Shown: positions 8,566 through 17,260, numbered from the stretch's first letter. The stretch is 64,000 nt of DNA from an uncultured Muribaculaceae bacterium (GCA_910579105.1 CAJTRT010000002.1:49014-113013); one strand, 5' to 3'. Made by a program: numbers and translations. The notes: generated from the sequence alone by a model not told the origin.

Positions 8566-9398
8566 AAGAACTGACACTCCGCGAACTGCAACTCCACTCC
8601 CTGAAAATCCTCAAAGAAATCCACACATTCTGCGAAGAGCGCGGAATACGCTACACCGTGGCCTACGGCACGCTGATAGGGGCGTTGCGCCACAAGGGGT
8701 TCATCCCCTGGGACGACGACATAGACATAGTAATGCCCCGGCCCGACTACGAGCGCTTCATACGCGAATTCCGTTCCGGATGGCTGAAAGTAGCGGTTCC
8801 CGGCGAGGATTCCTACCAGCCGCTGGCACGCGTCTACGACACCCGCGACACGCTCGCCTTCTCGAAATACGGCTGGAAGAAAGGCGAACGCGGAGGCGTG
8901 TGGGTCGACGTGTTCCCGCTCGACTCCGTAAACGACGACCCTGAGATTTTCGACCGCGAGGCCGAGGAGTGCCGCCAGCAGTGGATCAGGCTGACCCACA
9001 TGCGCAAAAGGCTCTCCTCCTTTACTGACCTGCGGCATCTCTCGGGCGGATGGAAGCTGTGGCAGCGATGGGCGCGCACGCTCGCCAAGCGGCTGAAACA
9101 CACCAAGGCAGAAATCATGGAGGCCGACCGCGAGCTGCTGCGAATGATGGAGAAATACCCTTACGGCTCCACCGGCCACGTCTCGCAGCTCGGAGTCCGT
9201 GGATGGATCTACCGCGACCACTACCCCGCCGACATTCTCGACCAGACGCTGCTTATGCCGTTCGAGGACACCCAGGTGCGCGTGCCCCGCGACTACCACA
9301 CCTTCATGATACCCCAGTATCCCGACTACATGACCATACCGCCGGTTGAGAAGTGCGTAACCCACACCGCCACCAAGTTCTTCTGGAAAGACAAATAA
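8562..9398 (+). CDS. LicD-family phosphotransferase, copy 2 (tandem paralogue)
   Basis: A 278-residue paralogue of the preceding gene, with AYGTLIG at 34-40 and WDDDIDIV at 50-57, so the metal-binding Asp cluster is intact. The start at 8562 overlaps the previous stop by 4 bp and begins with nearly the same residues as copy 1 (MKELTLRE), which fixes it; the longer open frame reaching back to 8058 is a shadow of copy 1. The N-terminal halves are closer than the middle sections, where an insertion-like, Arg/Trp-rich segment differs. The pair could add two groups, or the same group at two positions of the glycan. Confidence 0.88.
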   Translation: MKELTLRELQLHSLKILKEIHTFCEERGIRYTVAYGTLIGALRHKGFIPWDDDIDIVMPRPDYERFIREFRSGWLKVAVPGEDSYQPLARVYDTRDTLAFSKYGWKKGERGGVWVDVFPLDSVNDDPEIFDREAEECRQQWIRLTHMRKRLSSFTDLRHLSGGWKLWQRWARTLAKRLKHTKAEIMEADRELLRMMEKYPYGSTGHVSQLGVRGWIYRDHYPADILDQTLLMPFEDTQVRVPRDYHTFMIPQYPDYMTIPPVEKCVTHTATKFFWKDK

Positions 9399-9413
9399 CG
9401 ACCCGTAATCCTT

Positions 9414-10169
9414 ATGAGCCGACCACTGATCCGCGTAGCGCCTGAATTCGAGCACCTGCGCCCGTACATCGAGAACATCGAGGAGCATTTCGCCCACGGG
9501 CGAGTGATTCATTCGGGCCGCAACGAGATACGAGCCGTCACCCCTCCCGGAGGACCCGAACTGAACGTCAAGCGCTACCGGCGGCCTATATGGATCAACC
9601 GGGTGGCCTACACGTTTCTGCGCAGGCCCAAGGGCGTAAGGGCGTTCGAATACCCCCGGGTACTGTTGGCGAAGGGGTTCGAGACCCCCGCCCCGGTGGC
9701 ATATGTAGAGCGGCGCGAGGGTGGGATGATCGCCTACTCCTACTTCGTAAGCGTGCAAAGCCCGCTCAGGCGCCGCTTCTTCGAGTTCGGCGACGCCGCC
9801 GAGGATCAGTTCGGCTCCGTCATGCACGAGTTCGCCCGCTTCACGGCGCGCCTCCACGAGGCGGGAATCATACACCGCGACTACTCCCCCGGAAACATCC
9901 TCTTCGACAGCGACGGCCGCGGGGGATGGCGCTTCTCGCTGGTCGACATCAACCGCATGGAGTTCCGGCGCGTGGGCTTCCGCGAGGGGCTGCGCGGCTT
10001 CGTGCGCCTCTGGGGGCAGCCCGAGATGTTCGCCCTCCTGGCCTGGGAATACGCCAAAGCGCGCGGCGAGGACCCCTCTGCCGCCCGAGCCGAGCTGCTG
10101 GCCTACCGCGAGCGCTTCTGGAAACGCTGGGCCCGCAACCACAAAATCAAGTTCAACCTCCGCTTCTGA
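9414..10169 (+). CDS. Kdo/WaaP-type lipopolysaccharide kinase family protein
   Basis: A 251-residue small kinase of the lipopolysaccharide/Kdo kinase group. Kinase-fold residues visible: a Lys in NVKRY (K53), the catalytic loop HRDYSPGNIL (D156, N161) and the metal-binding Asp in LVDIN (D178). Such enzymes phosphorylate core sugars of lipopolysaccharide. It ends the cassette, starting 15 bp after the second LicD stop, and so may create the phosphate acceptor or modify the same glycan. A protein kinase is less likely because the N-lobe is short and the sequence around HRD is of the WaaP/RIO-like kind. Confidence 0.82.
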   Translation: MSRPLIRVAPEFEHLRPYIENIEEHFAHGRVIHSGRNEIRAVTPPGGPELNVKRYRRPIWINRVAYTFLRRPKGVRAFEYPRVLLAKGFETPAPVAYVERREGGMIAYSYFVSVQSPLRRRFFEFGDAAEDQFGSVMHEFARFTARLHEAGIIHRDYSPGNILFDSDGRGGWRFSLVDINRMEFRRVGFREGLRGFVRLWGQPEMFALLAWEYAKARGEDPSAARAELLAYRERFWKRWARNHKIKFNLRF

Positions 10170-10211
10170 AAAAGGGGCGCGAAAAAAGCGTTAAATTCCG
10201 CAAAAAAGGCG

Positions 10212-10219
10212 TAACTTCG
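10212..10219 (+). promoter_or_regulatory. Promoter -7 box of AspT-family gene
   Basis: TAACTTCG, 67 nt before the ATG at 10287, in an AT-rich gap after the kinase gene. The -33 box is weak. Confidence 0.5.
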
Positions 10220-10241
10220 CGGTCGGAAAACAAGTTGAGTC

Positions 10242-10286
10242 AAAGTATTGTTTTTCAAGGTACTGTTTTTTAAGGCACTATACATT
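10242..10286 (+). repeat. Three degenerate 15-nt tandem units before AspT-family start
   Basis: AAAGTATTGTTTTTC, AAGGTACTGTTTTTT and AAGGCACTATACATT follow each other with an exact 15-nt period and end right at the ATG. They occupy the 5' untranslated region and could affect translation start. Confidence 0.55.
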
Positions 10287-11948
10287 ATGGATTTCTTTTC
10301 TGACCTGCTCCTGCCGGGGAACACGTCGCTGGCGAGCACGCTGGTGCTGCTGTCGTTCGTGATCGCGGCGGGCATCTATCTCGGCAAGCTCCGCGTCGCG
10401 GGAATCTCGCTGGGCGTGACTTTCGTGCTTTTCGTCGGCATCCTGATGGGGCATTTCGGCTACACCGTGCAGCCCGACGTGCTGAAATTCGTCCGCGAGT
10501 TCGGCCTCATCCTGTTCATCTTCGCGATCGGCCTGCAGGTAGGCCCGGCGTTCTTCTCCTCGTTCAAGGAGGGGGGCATAAGGCTTAACATGCTGGCCGT
10601 CCTCGGGATAGCGCTGAATGTCGGAATCGTCCTCGCGATCTACTATATCGACGGCAACACTTCCATGGAGGCCCTGGTGGGCGTCATGTCGGGGGCCGTC
10701 ACAAACACTCCCGGCCTCGCCGCCGCCCAGCAGGCGGCCGGAAACCCGGAGGCGGTCAACGTCATGTCGATGGGCTACGCAGCCGCATACCCCCTGGGCG
10801 TGCTCGGCATAATAATGGCGATGCTGATTATCAAGGCCCTCTTCGGGGTAAAGACCGAGAAAGAGGTCGAGCTGATGAACGCCGAGGCCGAAGACGGCCA
10901 GGGAAAGCCGTTCCTAGCGTCGTTCGAGGTCACCAACGCCCTCATCAACGGGCGCACCCTGGTGCAGCTGCATCAGATCATCCACTGCGAGTTCGTAGTC
11001 TCCCGCCTGATGCAGCAGGACGGGTCGACAATCATACCCAAGTCGACCACGCAGATCCGCGTGGGCGACAAACTGTATGTCGTAATGAACGCCGCCGACC
11101 TCCCCAGCTTCGAGGCCGTGGTGGGCCCCGCGATCGAAATGGACGACCAGGACTGGAACGAGGTGGCCCCCGCCCACGTTGTCAGCCGCCGCATACTCAT
11201 CACCAACAACTCATACAACGGCGTGGCGCTCGGGAAACTACGCCTCCACAAGGGATACAACCTCAACTGCACCCGCGTCAACCGCGCCGGCGTGGACCTG
11301 CTCGCCACTCCCGGGCTGCGCCTCCAGATCGGCGACCGCATAACCATAGTGGGCGACCTCAACGACATCGACCGCCTCTCGGCCAAGCTCGGCAACTCGA
11401 TGAAGCGCCTCGACCATCCCAACCTGATCACGATATTCGTGGGAATCCTGTTCGGTATCATCGTAGGATCGATAAACGTAGGCTTCGGCATGAAGCTCGG
11501 CCTGGCCGGAGGCCCGCTGGTGGTGGCAATCCTGCTGAGCCGCTTCGGCTACAAGTTCAAGCTCGTGACCTACACCTCGTCATCGGCCTCGCTTATGCTG
11601 CGCGAACTGGGCATATGCCTGTTCCTGGCCGCGGTGGGAATCGGCGCGGGCTCCAACTTCGCCGCGACGGTGTTCAACTACACCGGCATGTGGTGGGTTA
11701 TATGGGGCTTCATAATTACCTTCGTGCCCCTGCTGATCGTGGGTCTGATAGCCCGCGGCGTCTACAAGATCAACTACCTCACCATTATGGGTCTTATGTC
11801 GGGCGGATACACCGACCCCCCGGCCCTGGCCTACGCCGGCAACTCCACCGGCAGCGACGCCCCGGCGGTGGCCTACTCAACCGTCTACCCGCTGACGATG
11901 TTCCTCCGCGTGGTAGCCGCCCAGGCCCTGATTCTCTGCTTCATGTAA
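10287..11948 (+). CDS. AspT/YidE-family putative antiporter with two TrkA-C domains
   Basis: A 553-residue integral membrane protein of the aspartate:alanine exchanger group. The order is five or so N-terminal hydrophobic helices, a soluble middle (about residues 190-370) with two RCK-C/TrkA-C-like repeats (for example TTQIRVGDKLYVVM and GLRLQIGDRITIVG), then about five C-terminal helices. The repeated AGxxTxTPGL-like motif is present as SGAVTNTPGLAAA in the first half and SGGYTDPPALAYA in the second. The ATG at 10287 (MDFFSDLLL) is preferred over one at 10248, which lies in the repeat-containing leader. Substrate unknown. A strong terminator follows. Confidence 0.87.
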   Translation: MDFFSDLLLPGNTSLASTLVLLSFVIAAGIYLGKLRVAGISLGVTFVLFVGILMGHFGYTVQPDVLKFVREFGLILFIFAIGLQVGPAFFSSFKEGGIRLNMLAVLGIALNVGIVLAIYYIDGNTSMEALVGVMSGAVTNTPGLAAAQQAAGNPEAVNVMSMGYAAAYPLGVLGIIMAMLIIKALFGVKTEKEVELMNAEAEDGQGKPFLASFEVTNALINGRTLVQLHQIIHCEFVVSRLMQQDGSTIIPKSTTQIRVGDKLYVVMNAADLPSFEAVVGPAIEMDDQDWNEVAPAHVVSRRILITNNSYNGVALGKLRLHKGYNLNCTRVNRAGVDLLATPGLRLQIGDRITIVGDLNDIDRLSAKLGNSMKRLDHPNLITIFVGILFGIIVGSINVGFGMKLGLAGGPLVVAILLSRFGYKFKLVTYTSSSASLMLRELGICLFLAAVGIGAGSNFAATVFNYTGMWWVIWGFIITFVPLLIVGLIARGVYKINYLTIMGLMSGGYTDPPALAYAGNSTGSDAPAVAYSTVYPLTMFLRVVAAQALILCFM

Positions 11949-11976
11949 CTCATAGCAAATACCTAATAACATTTTG

Positions 11977-12020
11977 CGCTGCGGCCCGGCGGATTGAATC
12001 CGCCGGGCCGCAGCGTTTTT
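11977..12020 (+). terminator. Strong intrinsic terminator after AspT-family gene
   Basis: A perfect 19-bp GC-rich inverted repeat (11977-11995 with 11997-12015) followed by TTTTT. It begins 28 bp past the stop. Confidence 0.9.
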
Positions 12021-12029
12021 CCCGGCTCC

Positions 12030-12064
12030 GTCCGACCTGTCCGACAAGTCAGACCCGTCCGACG
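12030..12064. repeat. GTCCGAC/GTCAGAC short repeat cluster, copy 1
   Basis: Three GTCCGAC words and one GTCAGAC word within 35 bp, including GACAAGTCAGAC. A similar cluster with the same 12-mer is at 47939-47973. Both lie downstream of genes. Confidence 0.55.
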
Positions 12065-12087
12065 AAAAATCGATACTGCCGGATGGC

Positions 12088-12214
12088 GGCGGAGCGTTAG
12101 AACGGCTTGGATGGTAGGAGCCGGAGTCCGAGGTCGATGGGAGCAATCTTCAGATTGTGACCGAGGCCGAGAGGCTCCGGCGACGACCCAGACGGGCCGT
12201 TATAACGCTCCGCC
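12088..12214. other. Nested 127-bp hairpin element of unknown role
   Basis: Outer 18-bp arms (12088-12105 and 12197-12214, one mismatch), a middle GCCGGAG/CTCCGGC pair, GGTC/GACC and an inner CAATCT/AGATTG stem all nest in register. It overlaps the last codons of the beta-helix gene on the minus strand. It could be a folded RNA, a terminator for that gene, or a small mobile palindrome. Confidence 0.6.
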
Positions 12215-13681
12215 AGTTTCGCCAGCTTCGCCAGGTGTCTGATAGGCGCCGAGGTCGGGGTTCGGCAGCCTCGGCGTGCCGTCGATGTCGGCCGCGGCTG
12301 CCGGATCCACCAGGTCGGCCGCGGCTGCTCCGGCAGCGGGACTTTCGGGGCGCAGGCGGTAGTCGAAGATGTATTCCGACCGCTCGGTGTAATACTTCGG
12401 ATCCGTATCCCAGAGGCAGTCTATGAAGTTGTCGTCGTCAGTGCCGGCGGATTTCAGCAGGCAGCGGCGGAAGGTTATCGCCGTTCCCGCGAGATCGGGG
12501 TGCGACAGCTCCGTGCCGTTGCCGTATAGGATGCAGTTGGTGAAATCAGCCGTCATCATCGGGCGCTCTGGATCCACTGGTTCCTCGTCAGGGAAACCCG
12601 TCTGCGCCATCTGCACGGCGGGACCGCCGAGAGCCGTGAAGAGGTAGTAATTGGCTATCGTGCAGTGGTTGAAGCGATGGTTGCCCCCGGTGAGCGACAT
12701 TATCCCGGAAGAGGCCTCGGCAAGCTCGCACCCTATGGCTGTCACGTCGGTGAATAGTGTTTCGAGGACATAGCCCTGCGAGTTGCGCACCACGCTGTTC
12801 AGCAGATACAGCCCCGGCGCGTCCCCGGCGCTTTGAACGTTGTCGGCCATGATGCCCCACTTCGTGTTTCGCACCGAAGCGTGAACCAGGCGGTTGGCAG
12901 TCGAAGTCGGGCCGAACTTTATACCCTCCCACTGCCCGGCCATGATCTCATATGGAATCTGCGCGGCCACGAAGCCGCGGCGGTCGCCGGTGAGCTGCAC
13001 GGGTTTCCCGGCCTCACCGCGGATGTCGAGCGTGCCGTCGACAAGAAGCGAGGCCCCGTCGTGGAAATAGAGCCGCGCGCCGGCCTCGATCGCGAGGGTG
13101 GCGCCTTCCGCCACCACGATGCTGTCGCGCACCAGATAGGGCTTGTCAGCCGTGAGGGTGGTGTTGGTCTCGATCAAAGTGCCGTCGTAGAGGCGCACCG
13201 CGTCCTGGCCGGTGACCTTCACCGGCATCTTCGAGGCCACGCCGTTGGTTATGAATTCTATATGGGCCAGAATATCCACCGGGGCGTCGCCGCCGTTCTC
13301 CGGCAGAGTGGCCTCCACGAACACAAAGATCGAGTCCTTAGCCCGGATCTCCACGTTGGAGAACTCGCGTCCGGCCATGCCGTCGACGTTGAGGCGGAAG
13401 TTCCCCGCCGGGTCGTCGATAAAACGCACGGAACTTATGTTCAGCCCCTTGTCATGGCGGTTGTAGACAATGAAACGGCTTGTCGGGGAGGCCTCGAGCG
13501 TGAACAGGTCGGCCATCCTCAGAGTGTCGGTCGAGAACGCCGGCTGGTCGGAGGGAGAGGTGGTGAACCCATCCTCGATGCACGAGCTCAACACCCCCGC
13601 GAGCCCCAGGGCCGCGGCGACGGAAAAAACCATTTTGCGCGCGAGGGGAGCCCGGCGGCTCCCGGAAAGAGATTTTGCCAT
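12200..13681 (-). CDS. Surface lipoprotein with right-handed beta-helix repeats
   Basis: A 493-residue lipoprotein. The signal peptide ends in the lipobox LSSC (C34), followed by the acidic IEDG, in keeping with export to the cell surface in Bacteroidetes. An N-terminal beta-sandwich-like part (to about 170) precedes a parallel beta-helix region in which each turn carries short strands and Asn/Gly turns (LVDGTLDIRG, NTKWGIMADN, FNHCTIANYY). No catalytic signature of a polysaccharide lyase is evident, so enzyme or binding role is open. The start may instead be M17 (MVFSVAAAL), which leaves a usual lipoprotein signal. The 3' end lies inside the nested hairpin at 12088-12214. It is divergent from the LRR gene at 13801. 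Confidence 0.8.
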   Translation of the reverse strand: MAKSLSGSRRAPLARKMVFSVAAALGLAGVLSSCIEDGFTTSPSDQPAFSTDTLRMADLFTLEASPTSRFIVYNRHDKGLNISSVRFIDDPAGNFRLNVDGMAGREFSNVEIRAKDSIFVFVEATLPENGGDAPVDILAHIEFITNGVASKMPVKVTGQDAVRLYDGTLIETNTTLTADKPYLVRDSIVVAEGATLAIEAGARLYFHDGASLLVDGTLDIRGEAGKPVQLTGDRRGFVAAQIPYEIMAGQWEGIKFGPTSTANRLVHASVRNTKWGIMADNVQSAGDAPGLYLLNSVVRNSQGYVLETLFTDVTAIGCELAEASSGIMSLTGGNHRFNHCTIANYYLFTALGGPAVQMAQTGFPDEEPVDPERPMMTADFTNCILYGNGTELSHPDLAGTAITFRRCLLKSAGTDDDNFIDCLWDTDPKYYTERSEYIFDYRLRPESPAAGAAAADLVDPAAAADIDGTPRLPNPDLGAYQTPGEAGETGGAL

Positions 13682-13686
13682 ATCCT

Positions 13687-13712
13687 AATAACGGATTTCC
13701 CACTCCGTTATT
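13687..13712. promoter_or_regulatory. Palindrome in divergent intergenic region
   Basis: AATAACGGA and TCCGTTATT form a perfect 9-bp inverted repeat around an 8-bp centre, between the divergent beta-helix and LRR genes. It may be a regulator binding site or a leader hairpin. Confidence 0.4.
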
Positions 13713-13800
13713 GCGCCGCGGGTCGATCGCGGATTACGCGCCTGGCGAGGCAATAAAACAGCCGTTTTTCAGTTATTTTATTGTATAATAGTGCTTATTC

Positions 13801-15231
13801 ATGAAACTCCTGATAATCCTCTCCGCGATGACCGCCGCGCTCCAGGCCGCCGCGCTCGACATAAGCTCCACGGCCGGGAAACTCCGCGAGGCCGTCAACG
13901 GCGCGACCGCCGCCGCGACGCTGAAAGTCAGCGGGTCAGTCAACGCGGCCGACATTATGTTCATCCAGTCGGAAATGATGTCGCTCACGTCGCTCGACCT
14001 CTCCGGAGCGGCGATAGAGGAATACAACGGCGAGCCGCTACTGAACTCCGTGGCCCATTCCCCGGCGGGGAGCATACCCCCCGCGGCGTTCCTCGGCATG
14101 AAGCTCGCGAGCTTTTCCTTCCCCTCCAACACGACGTCGATAGGCGACGGCGCTTTCGGAGCCACCGCGCTGACCGCGGTGGAGGTTCCCGCCGGGGTAA
14201 CGGCCATGGGAAGCTCCGCGTTCGCCGACTGCCAGGCCCTCGCCTCCGCCTCGCTCCCCGCGACCGTCACCCGGATAGGCACGGGAACCTTCCGCGGCTG
14301 CGGCAATCTCGCCTCAGTAACCATCGCCTCCCCCATCCGCGAGATACCGGCGCTGACGTTCGCCGGGTGCGCCGCCCTGCGGAACATCGACATACCCCGA
14401 TCTGTAAGGATAATCGGCGAGCGGGCGTTCGCCGACAGCGGCCTGGCGGCAGCGGAGCTTAACGACATCGACTCGATCGCCCCCTGGGCGTTCGCCGGAT
14501 GCCGGGCCCTCGCCTCGGTAACATTCTCAGGCACGACACCCGATGCCATAGGCCAGGGAGCGTTCTTCCGCGACTCCAATGCCGAAGTGCGGCTGGGAGG
14601 ACTGATGGAAAGTCTCTCCGAAATACAGCCCCACTCGTTCACCGGGGTCAAGGCTGTCAGCGGCCTCGGCACACCCGCTGCCTCGTCCGTGGGCAAGGTC
14701 GGAGAATACGCCATGGCCTACACCTCCCCCGGAACCACCGTATACCTCCCTGCCGAACTGCGCGAGATAGGTGAAGCGGCCTTCGCCAACTGGCGGGGCG
14801 TGCGCGAGATCGACGTCACCGACCTCCCCGACCTTCCCGAAATCGGACCCGGGATTTTCGGCGACATCGACAAGCCCAACACCATTCTCTACGTAGCCGC
14901 CGAGATGATTCCGGCCTTCAGCGACGCCGAGCAGTGGAAAGAGTTCGACATAAGGGCCAGGACCAGCGGAGAGACCGGCGTAGACATGCCCGCTACCCCC
15001 GCTGCAGCCGAAGTGAAAGCCTGGTTCGAGGGCACCCTGATACACCTCGCCTCCACAGCCGCCATAACCTCCGTGGAGCTGTACGACCTCGCCGGCCTCC
15101 GACTGGCCGTAGTCCCCGCCGCCGGCACCCTCAGCATCACCCTCGACACCGCCCCCTTCCCGGGCCGCGCCTACATCGCCCGCGTGAACCACGGCCCCTC
15201 GGCCGCCACCCTCCTCAAGCTCGCCCGCTGA
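13801..15231 (+). CDS. BspA-like leucine-rich-repeat protein with T9SS-like C-terminus
   Basis: A 476-residue secreted protein. A signal peptide (about residues 1-18, ending LQAAA) is followed by BspA/TpLRR-type repeats of about 23 residues, seen as recurring IGDGAF, AFADCQALASASLPATVTRIG and TFAGCAALRNIDIP units to about residue 370. The last 80 residues form a beta-rich domain with VELYDLAGLRL and GRAYIARV, resembling type A sorting domains of T9SS cargo. Such proteins mediate binding to host or bacterial surfaces. Unlike the LRR protein at 61.5 kb, its base composition matches the host genome throughout. Confidence 0.85.
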   Translation: MKLLIILSAMTAALQAAALDISSTAGKLREAVNGATAAATLKVSGSVNAADIMFIQSEMMSLTSLDLSGAAIEEYNGEPLLNSVAHSPAGSIPPAAFLGMKLASFSFPSNTTSIGDGAFGATALTAVEVPAGVTAMGSSAFADCQALASASLPATVTRIGTGTFRGCGNLASVTIASPIREIPALTFAGCAALRNIDIPRSVRIIGERAFADSGLAAAELNDIDSIAPWAFAGCRALASVTFSGTTPDAIGQGAFFRDSNAEVRLGGLMESLSEIQPHSFTGVKAVSGLGTPAASSVGKVGEYAMAYTSPGTTVYLPAELREIGEAAFANWRGVREIDVTDLPDLPEIGPGIFGDIDKPNTILYVAAEMIPAFSDAEQWKEFDIRARTSGETGVDMPATPAAAEVKAWFEGTLIHLASTAAITSVELYDLAGLRLAVVPAAGTLSITLDTAPFPGRAYIARVNHGPSAATLLKLAR

Positions 15232-15399
15232 CCCCAACGCCCCTGAGCATTATCGAACGCGATATGAATTCCCCCAACGTAGCGACGCTCGGCCCGTGCG
15301 TCCGCCAATACACCCGGTACTTCGGAAGGCGTAGGATGACATAATGGTGAAGAGCTGTTAACGGGGACTGCGTTTGGGCGGGATGTGGCGGAAATGGGG

Positions 15400-15407
15400 T
15401 AACTTCG
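15400..15407 (+). promoter_or_regulatory. Promoter -7 box of acyl-CoA ligase gene
   Basis: TAACTTCG, 21 nt before the ATG at 15428, with TTTG at 15373-15376 (spacing 23, slightly long). It lies inside the longer open frame from 15374 and so supports the later start. Confidence 0.55.
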
Positions 15408-15427
15408 CGTCACTCAACAACACTTTT

Positions 15428-17230
15428 ATGGCTAACGTTTTGACTGAACTCGTGGGACGCCAGGCCGCCAGGTACGGCTCCCGGGCAGCGCTTTACCGCC
15501 GGGAGGACGGGGGACGCTGGATACCGACATCCTGGCAGCAGTTCGAGCACCAGGCTGAGTGCGCCGCGCTGGCGCTTGAGGCGCTCGGTGTGGGCGAGCA
15601 GGAGACCGTCGCGGTATTCTCGCCCAACGACGTGAAAATACTCGTGACAGACTTCGGCGCGTTCGCCAACCGGGCGGTGCCGGTATCGATCTACGCCACC
15701 TCCTCGGCCGAGCAGGTGGAATACATCACGCGCGACTCGGGGGCGAAAGTCCTTTTCGCGGGCACTGCGGAGCAGTACCTCATAGCGCGCCGCGTGGCAG
15801 CGGCCGTCGACACCCTGCGGCAGATCGTGGTATACGACGACATAGTGCTCGAGCGCTCCGATGAGACAACCTTGAAGTTCAGCGATTTCCTCGCCCTCGG
15901 CGAGGCGGCTTCCGAACGTGGCCGCGCCGAAGTGGAGCGCCGCCGCGCCGCCGCGCTGCCCGAGGACACGGCGACGCTGCTCTACACTTCCGGCACCACC
16001 GGCGAGCCGAAGGGAGCGATTCTGACCCACTCGAATTTCTCCCGCGCCCTCGACATGCACGTCGAGGCGCTCACCTCGCTGAGCGACAGCGACACCTCCC
16101 TGTCGTTCCTCCCCCTGAGCCACATCTTCGAGAAGGCTTGGACCTACCTCTGCCTGCACATCGGCATACGCGTCTACGTCAACCGCGACCCGCGGGCAAT
16201 CCAGGACACGCTCAAAGAGGTACGCCCCACCTGCATGTGCGCCGTGCCGCGCTTCTGGGAGAAAGCCTACACCACGATACAGGACAAGATGACGCGCATG
16301 TCGCCCTTCAACCGGTGGCTCTGCGCGCGGGCGCTCAACGTGGGGCGGAGGCGCAACCTCCACTATGCCCGCCAGGGGCTCAAAGCGCCCTTCTTCCTAG
16401 AACGCGGATACCGCTTCTACCACAGCCGCGTGTTCCGCAAGGTGCAGCGCATAATGGGCATAGAGAACGGCAACATATTCCCTACCGCCGGGGCGCCCGT
16501 CAGCTCCACTATCGCGGAGTTCTTCCGCTCCATGGGAGTGCCTATCGTGGTAGGTTACGGGCTTTCGGAAACGACGGCCACCGTCAGCTTCTTCCCGTAC
16601 ACCGGCTACGAGGTCGGCACCGTCGGCAGGCCGCTTCCCGGCGTCGAGGTCAGAATCGGCGACGAGAGCGAGATCCTTGTCAAGGGTCCCAACGTCATGC
16701 GCGGCTACTACAACAGGCCGGCGGAGACCGCCGCAGCCTTCACCCCAGACGGCTTCTTCCGCACCGGCGACGCCGGGTTCCTCGACGACAACGGCGCCAT
16801 AGTGCTGACCGACCGCCTCAAAGACCTCTTCAAAACCTCCAACGGCAAGTACATCGCGCCCCAGGCCATCGAAAGCCGCCTGGCGGGCGACCGATTCATA
16901 GAGCAGGTGGCCGTGATCGGCGACCAGCGCAAATACGTCACCGCACTCATAGTGCCCGCGATCGAGGCGGTCAAGGAGTATGCCCGCGAGAAGAAGATAC
17001 AGTACTCCTCCGTCGAGGAGCTGGTGAAGGACGACCGGGTGCGCGAAATGGTCGGCCGCCGCATAGAGAAACTGCTTGCCGGCCTCGCCTCATTCGAGAA
17101 GATAAAGAAATTCACCCTCCTCCCCCGGGAGTTCACCATGGAGTCTGGCGAGCTGACCAACACCCTGAAAATACGCCGCCCGGTGATCAACTCGCGCTAC
17201 GCCGCCCAGATCGAGGCCATGTACCTGTAA
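15428..17230 (+). CDS. Long-chain acyl-CoA synthetase (AMP-forming ligase)
   Basis: A 600-residue ANL-superfamily enzyme that joins a fatty acid to CoA through an acyl-AMP. The P-loop TSGTTGEPKG is at 187-196, the adenine-site motif GYGLSETTA and the FRTGDAGFLDDNG / DRLKDLFKTSNGKYI hinge motifs follow, and the C-terminal lid contains the usual late Lys in TNTLKIRR. Length fits the FAA1-type synthetases of Bacteroidetes. The start at 15428 (MANVLTELVG) is chosen because the promoter box lies upstream within the longer frame. It ends at a bidirectional terminator shared with the convergent HAD phosphatase gene. Confidence 0.93.
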   Translation: MANVLTELVGRQAARYGSRAALYRREDGGRWIPTSWQQFEHQAECAALALEALGVGEQETVAVFSPNDVKILVTDFGAFANRAVPVSIYATSSAEQVEYITRDSGAKVLFAGTAEQYLIARRVAAAVDTLRQIVVYDDIVLERSDETTLKFSDFLALGEAASERGRAEVERRRAAALPEDTATLLYTSGTTGEPKGAILTHSNFSRALDMHVEALTSLSDSDTSLSFLPLSHIFEKAWTYLCLHIGIRVYVNRDPRAIQDTLKEVRPTCMCAVPRFWEKAYTTIQDKMTRMSPFNRWLCARALNVGRRRNLHYARQGLKAPFFLERGYRFYHSRVFRKVQRIMGIENGNIFPTAGAPVSSTIAEFFRSMGVPIVVGYGLSETTATVSFFPYTGYEVGTVGRPLPGVEVRIGDESEILVKGPNVMRGYYNRPAETAAAFTPDGFFRTGDAGFLDDNGAIVLTDRLKDLFKTSNGKYIAPQAIESRLAGDRFIEQVAVIGDQRKYVTALIVPAIEAVKEYAREKKIQYSSVEELVKDDRVREMVGRRIEKLLAGLASFEKIKKFTLLPREFTMESGELTNTLKIRRPVINSRYAAQIEAMYL

Positions 17231-17260
17231 TCCAATCCGCAAACACCATTCAACAGTATA

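Noticed and set aside
8544..10142. 532-codon minus-strand open frame
   Set aside because: Antisense to the second LicD gene and the kinase gene, both with catalytic motifs; the antisense product has no recognisable domain.
9414..10169. Toxin-like HipA or protein Ser/Thr kinase
   Set aside because: Kinase motifs and length match the Kdo/WaaP group better, and the context is glycan modification; no antitoxin gene beside it.
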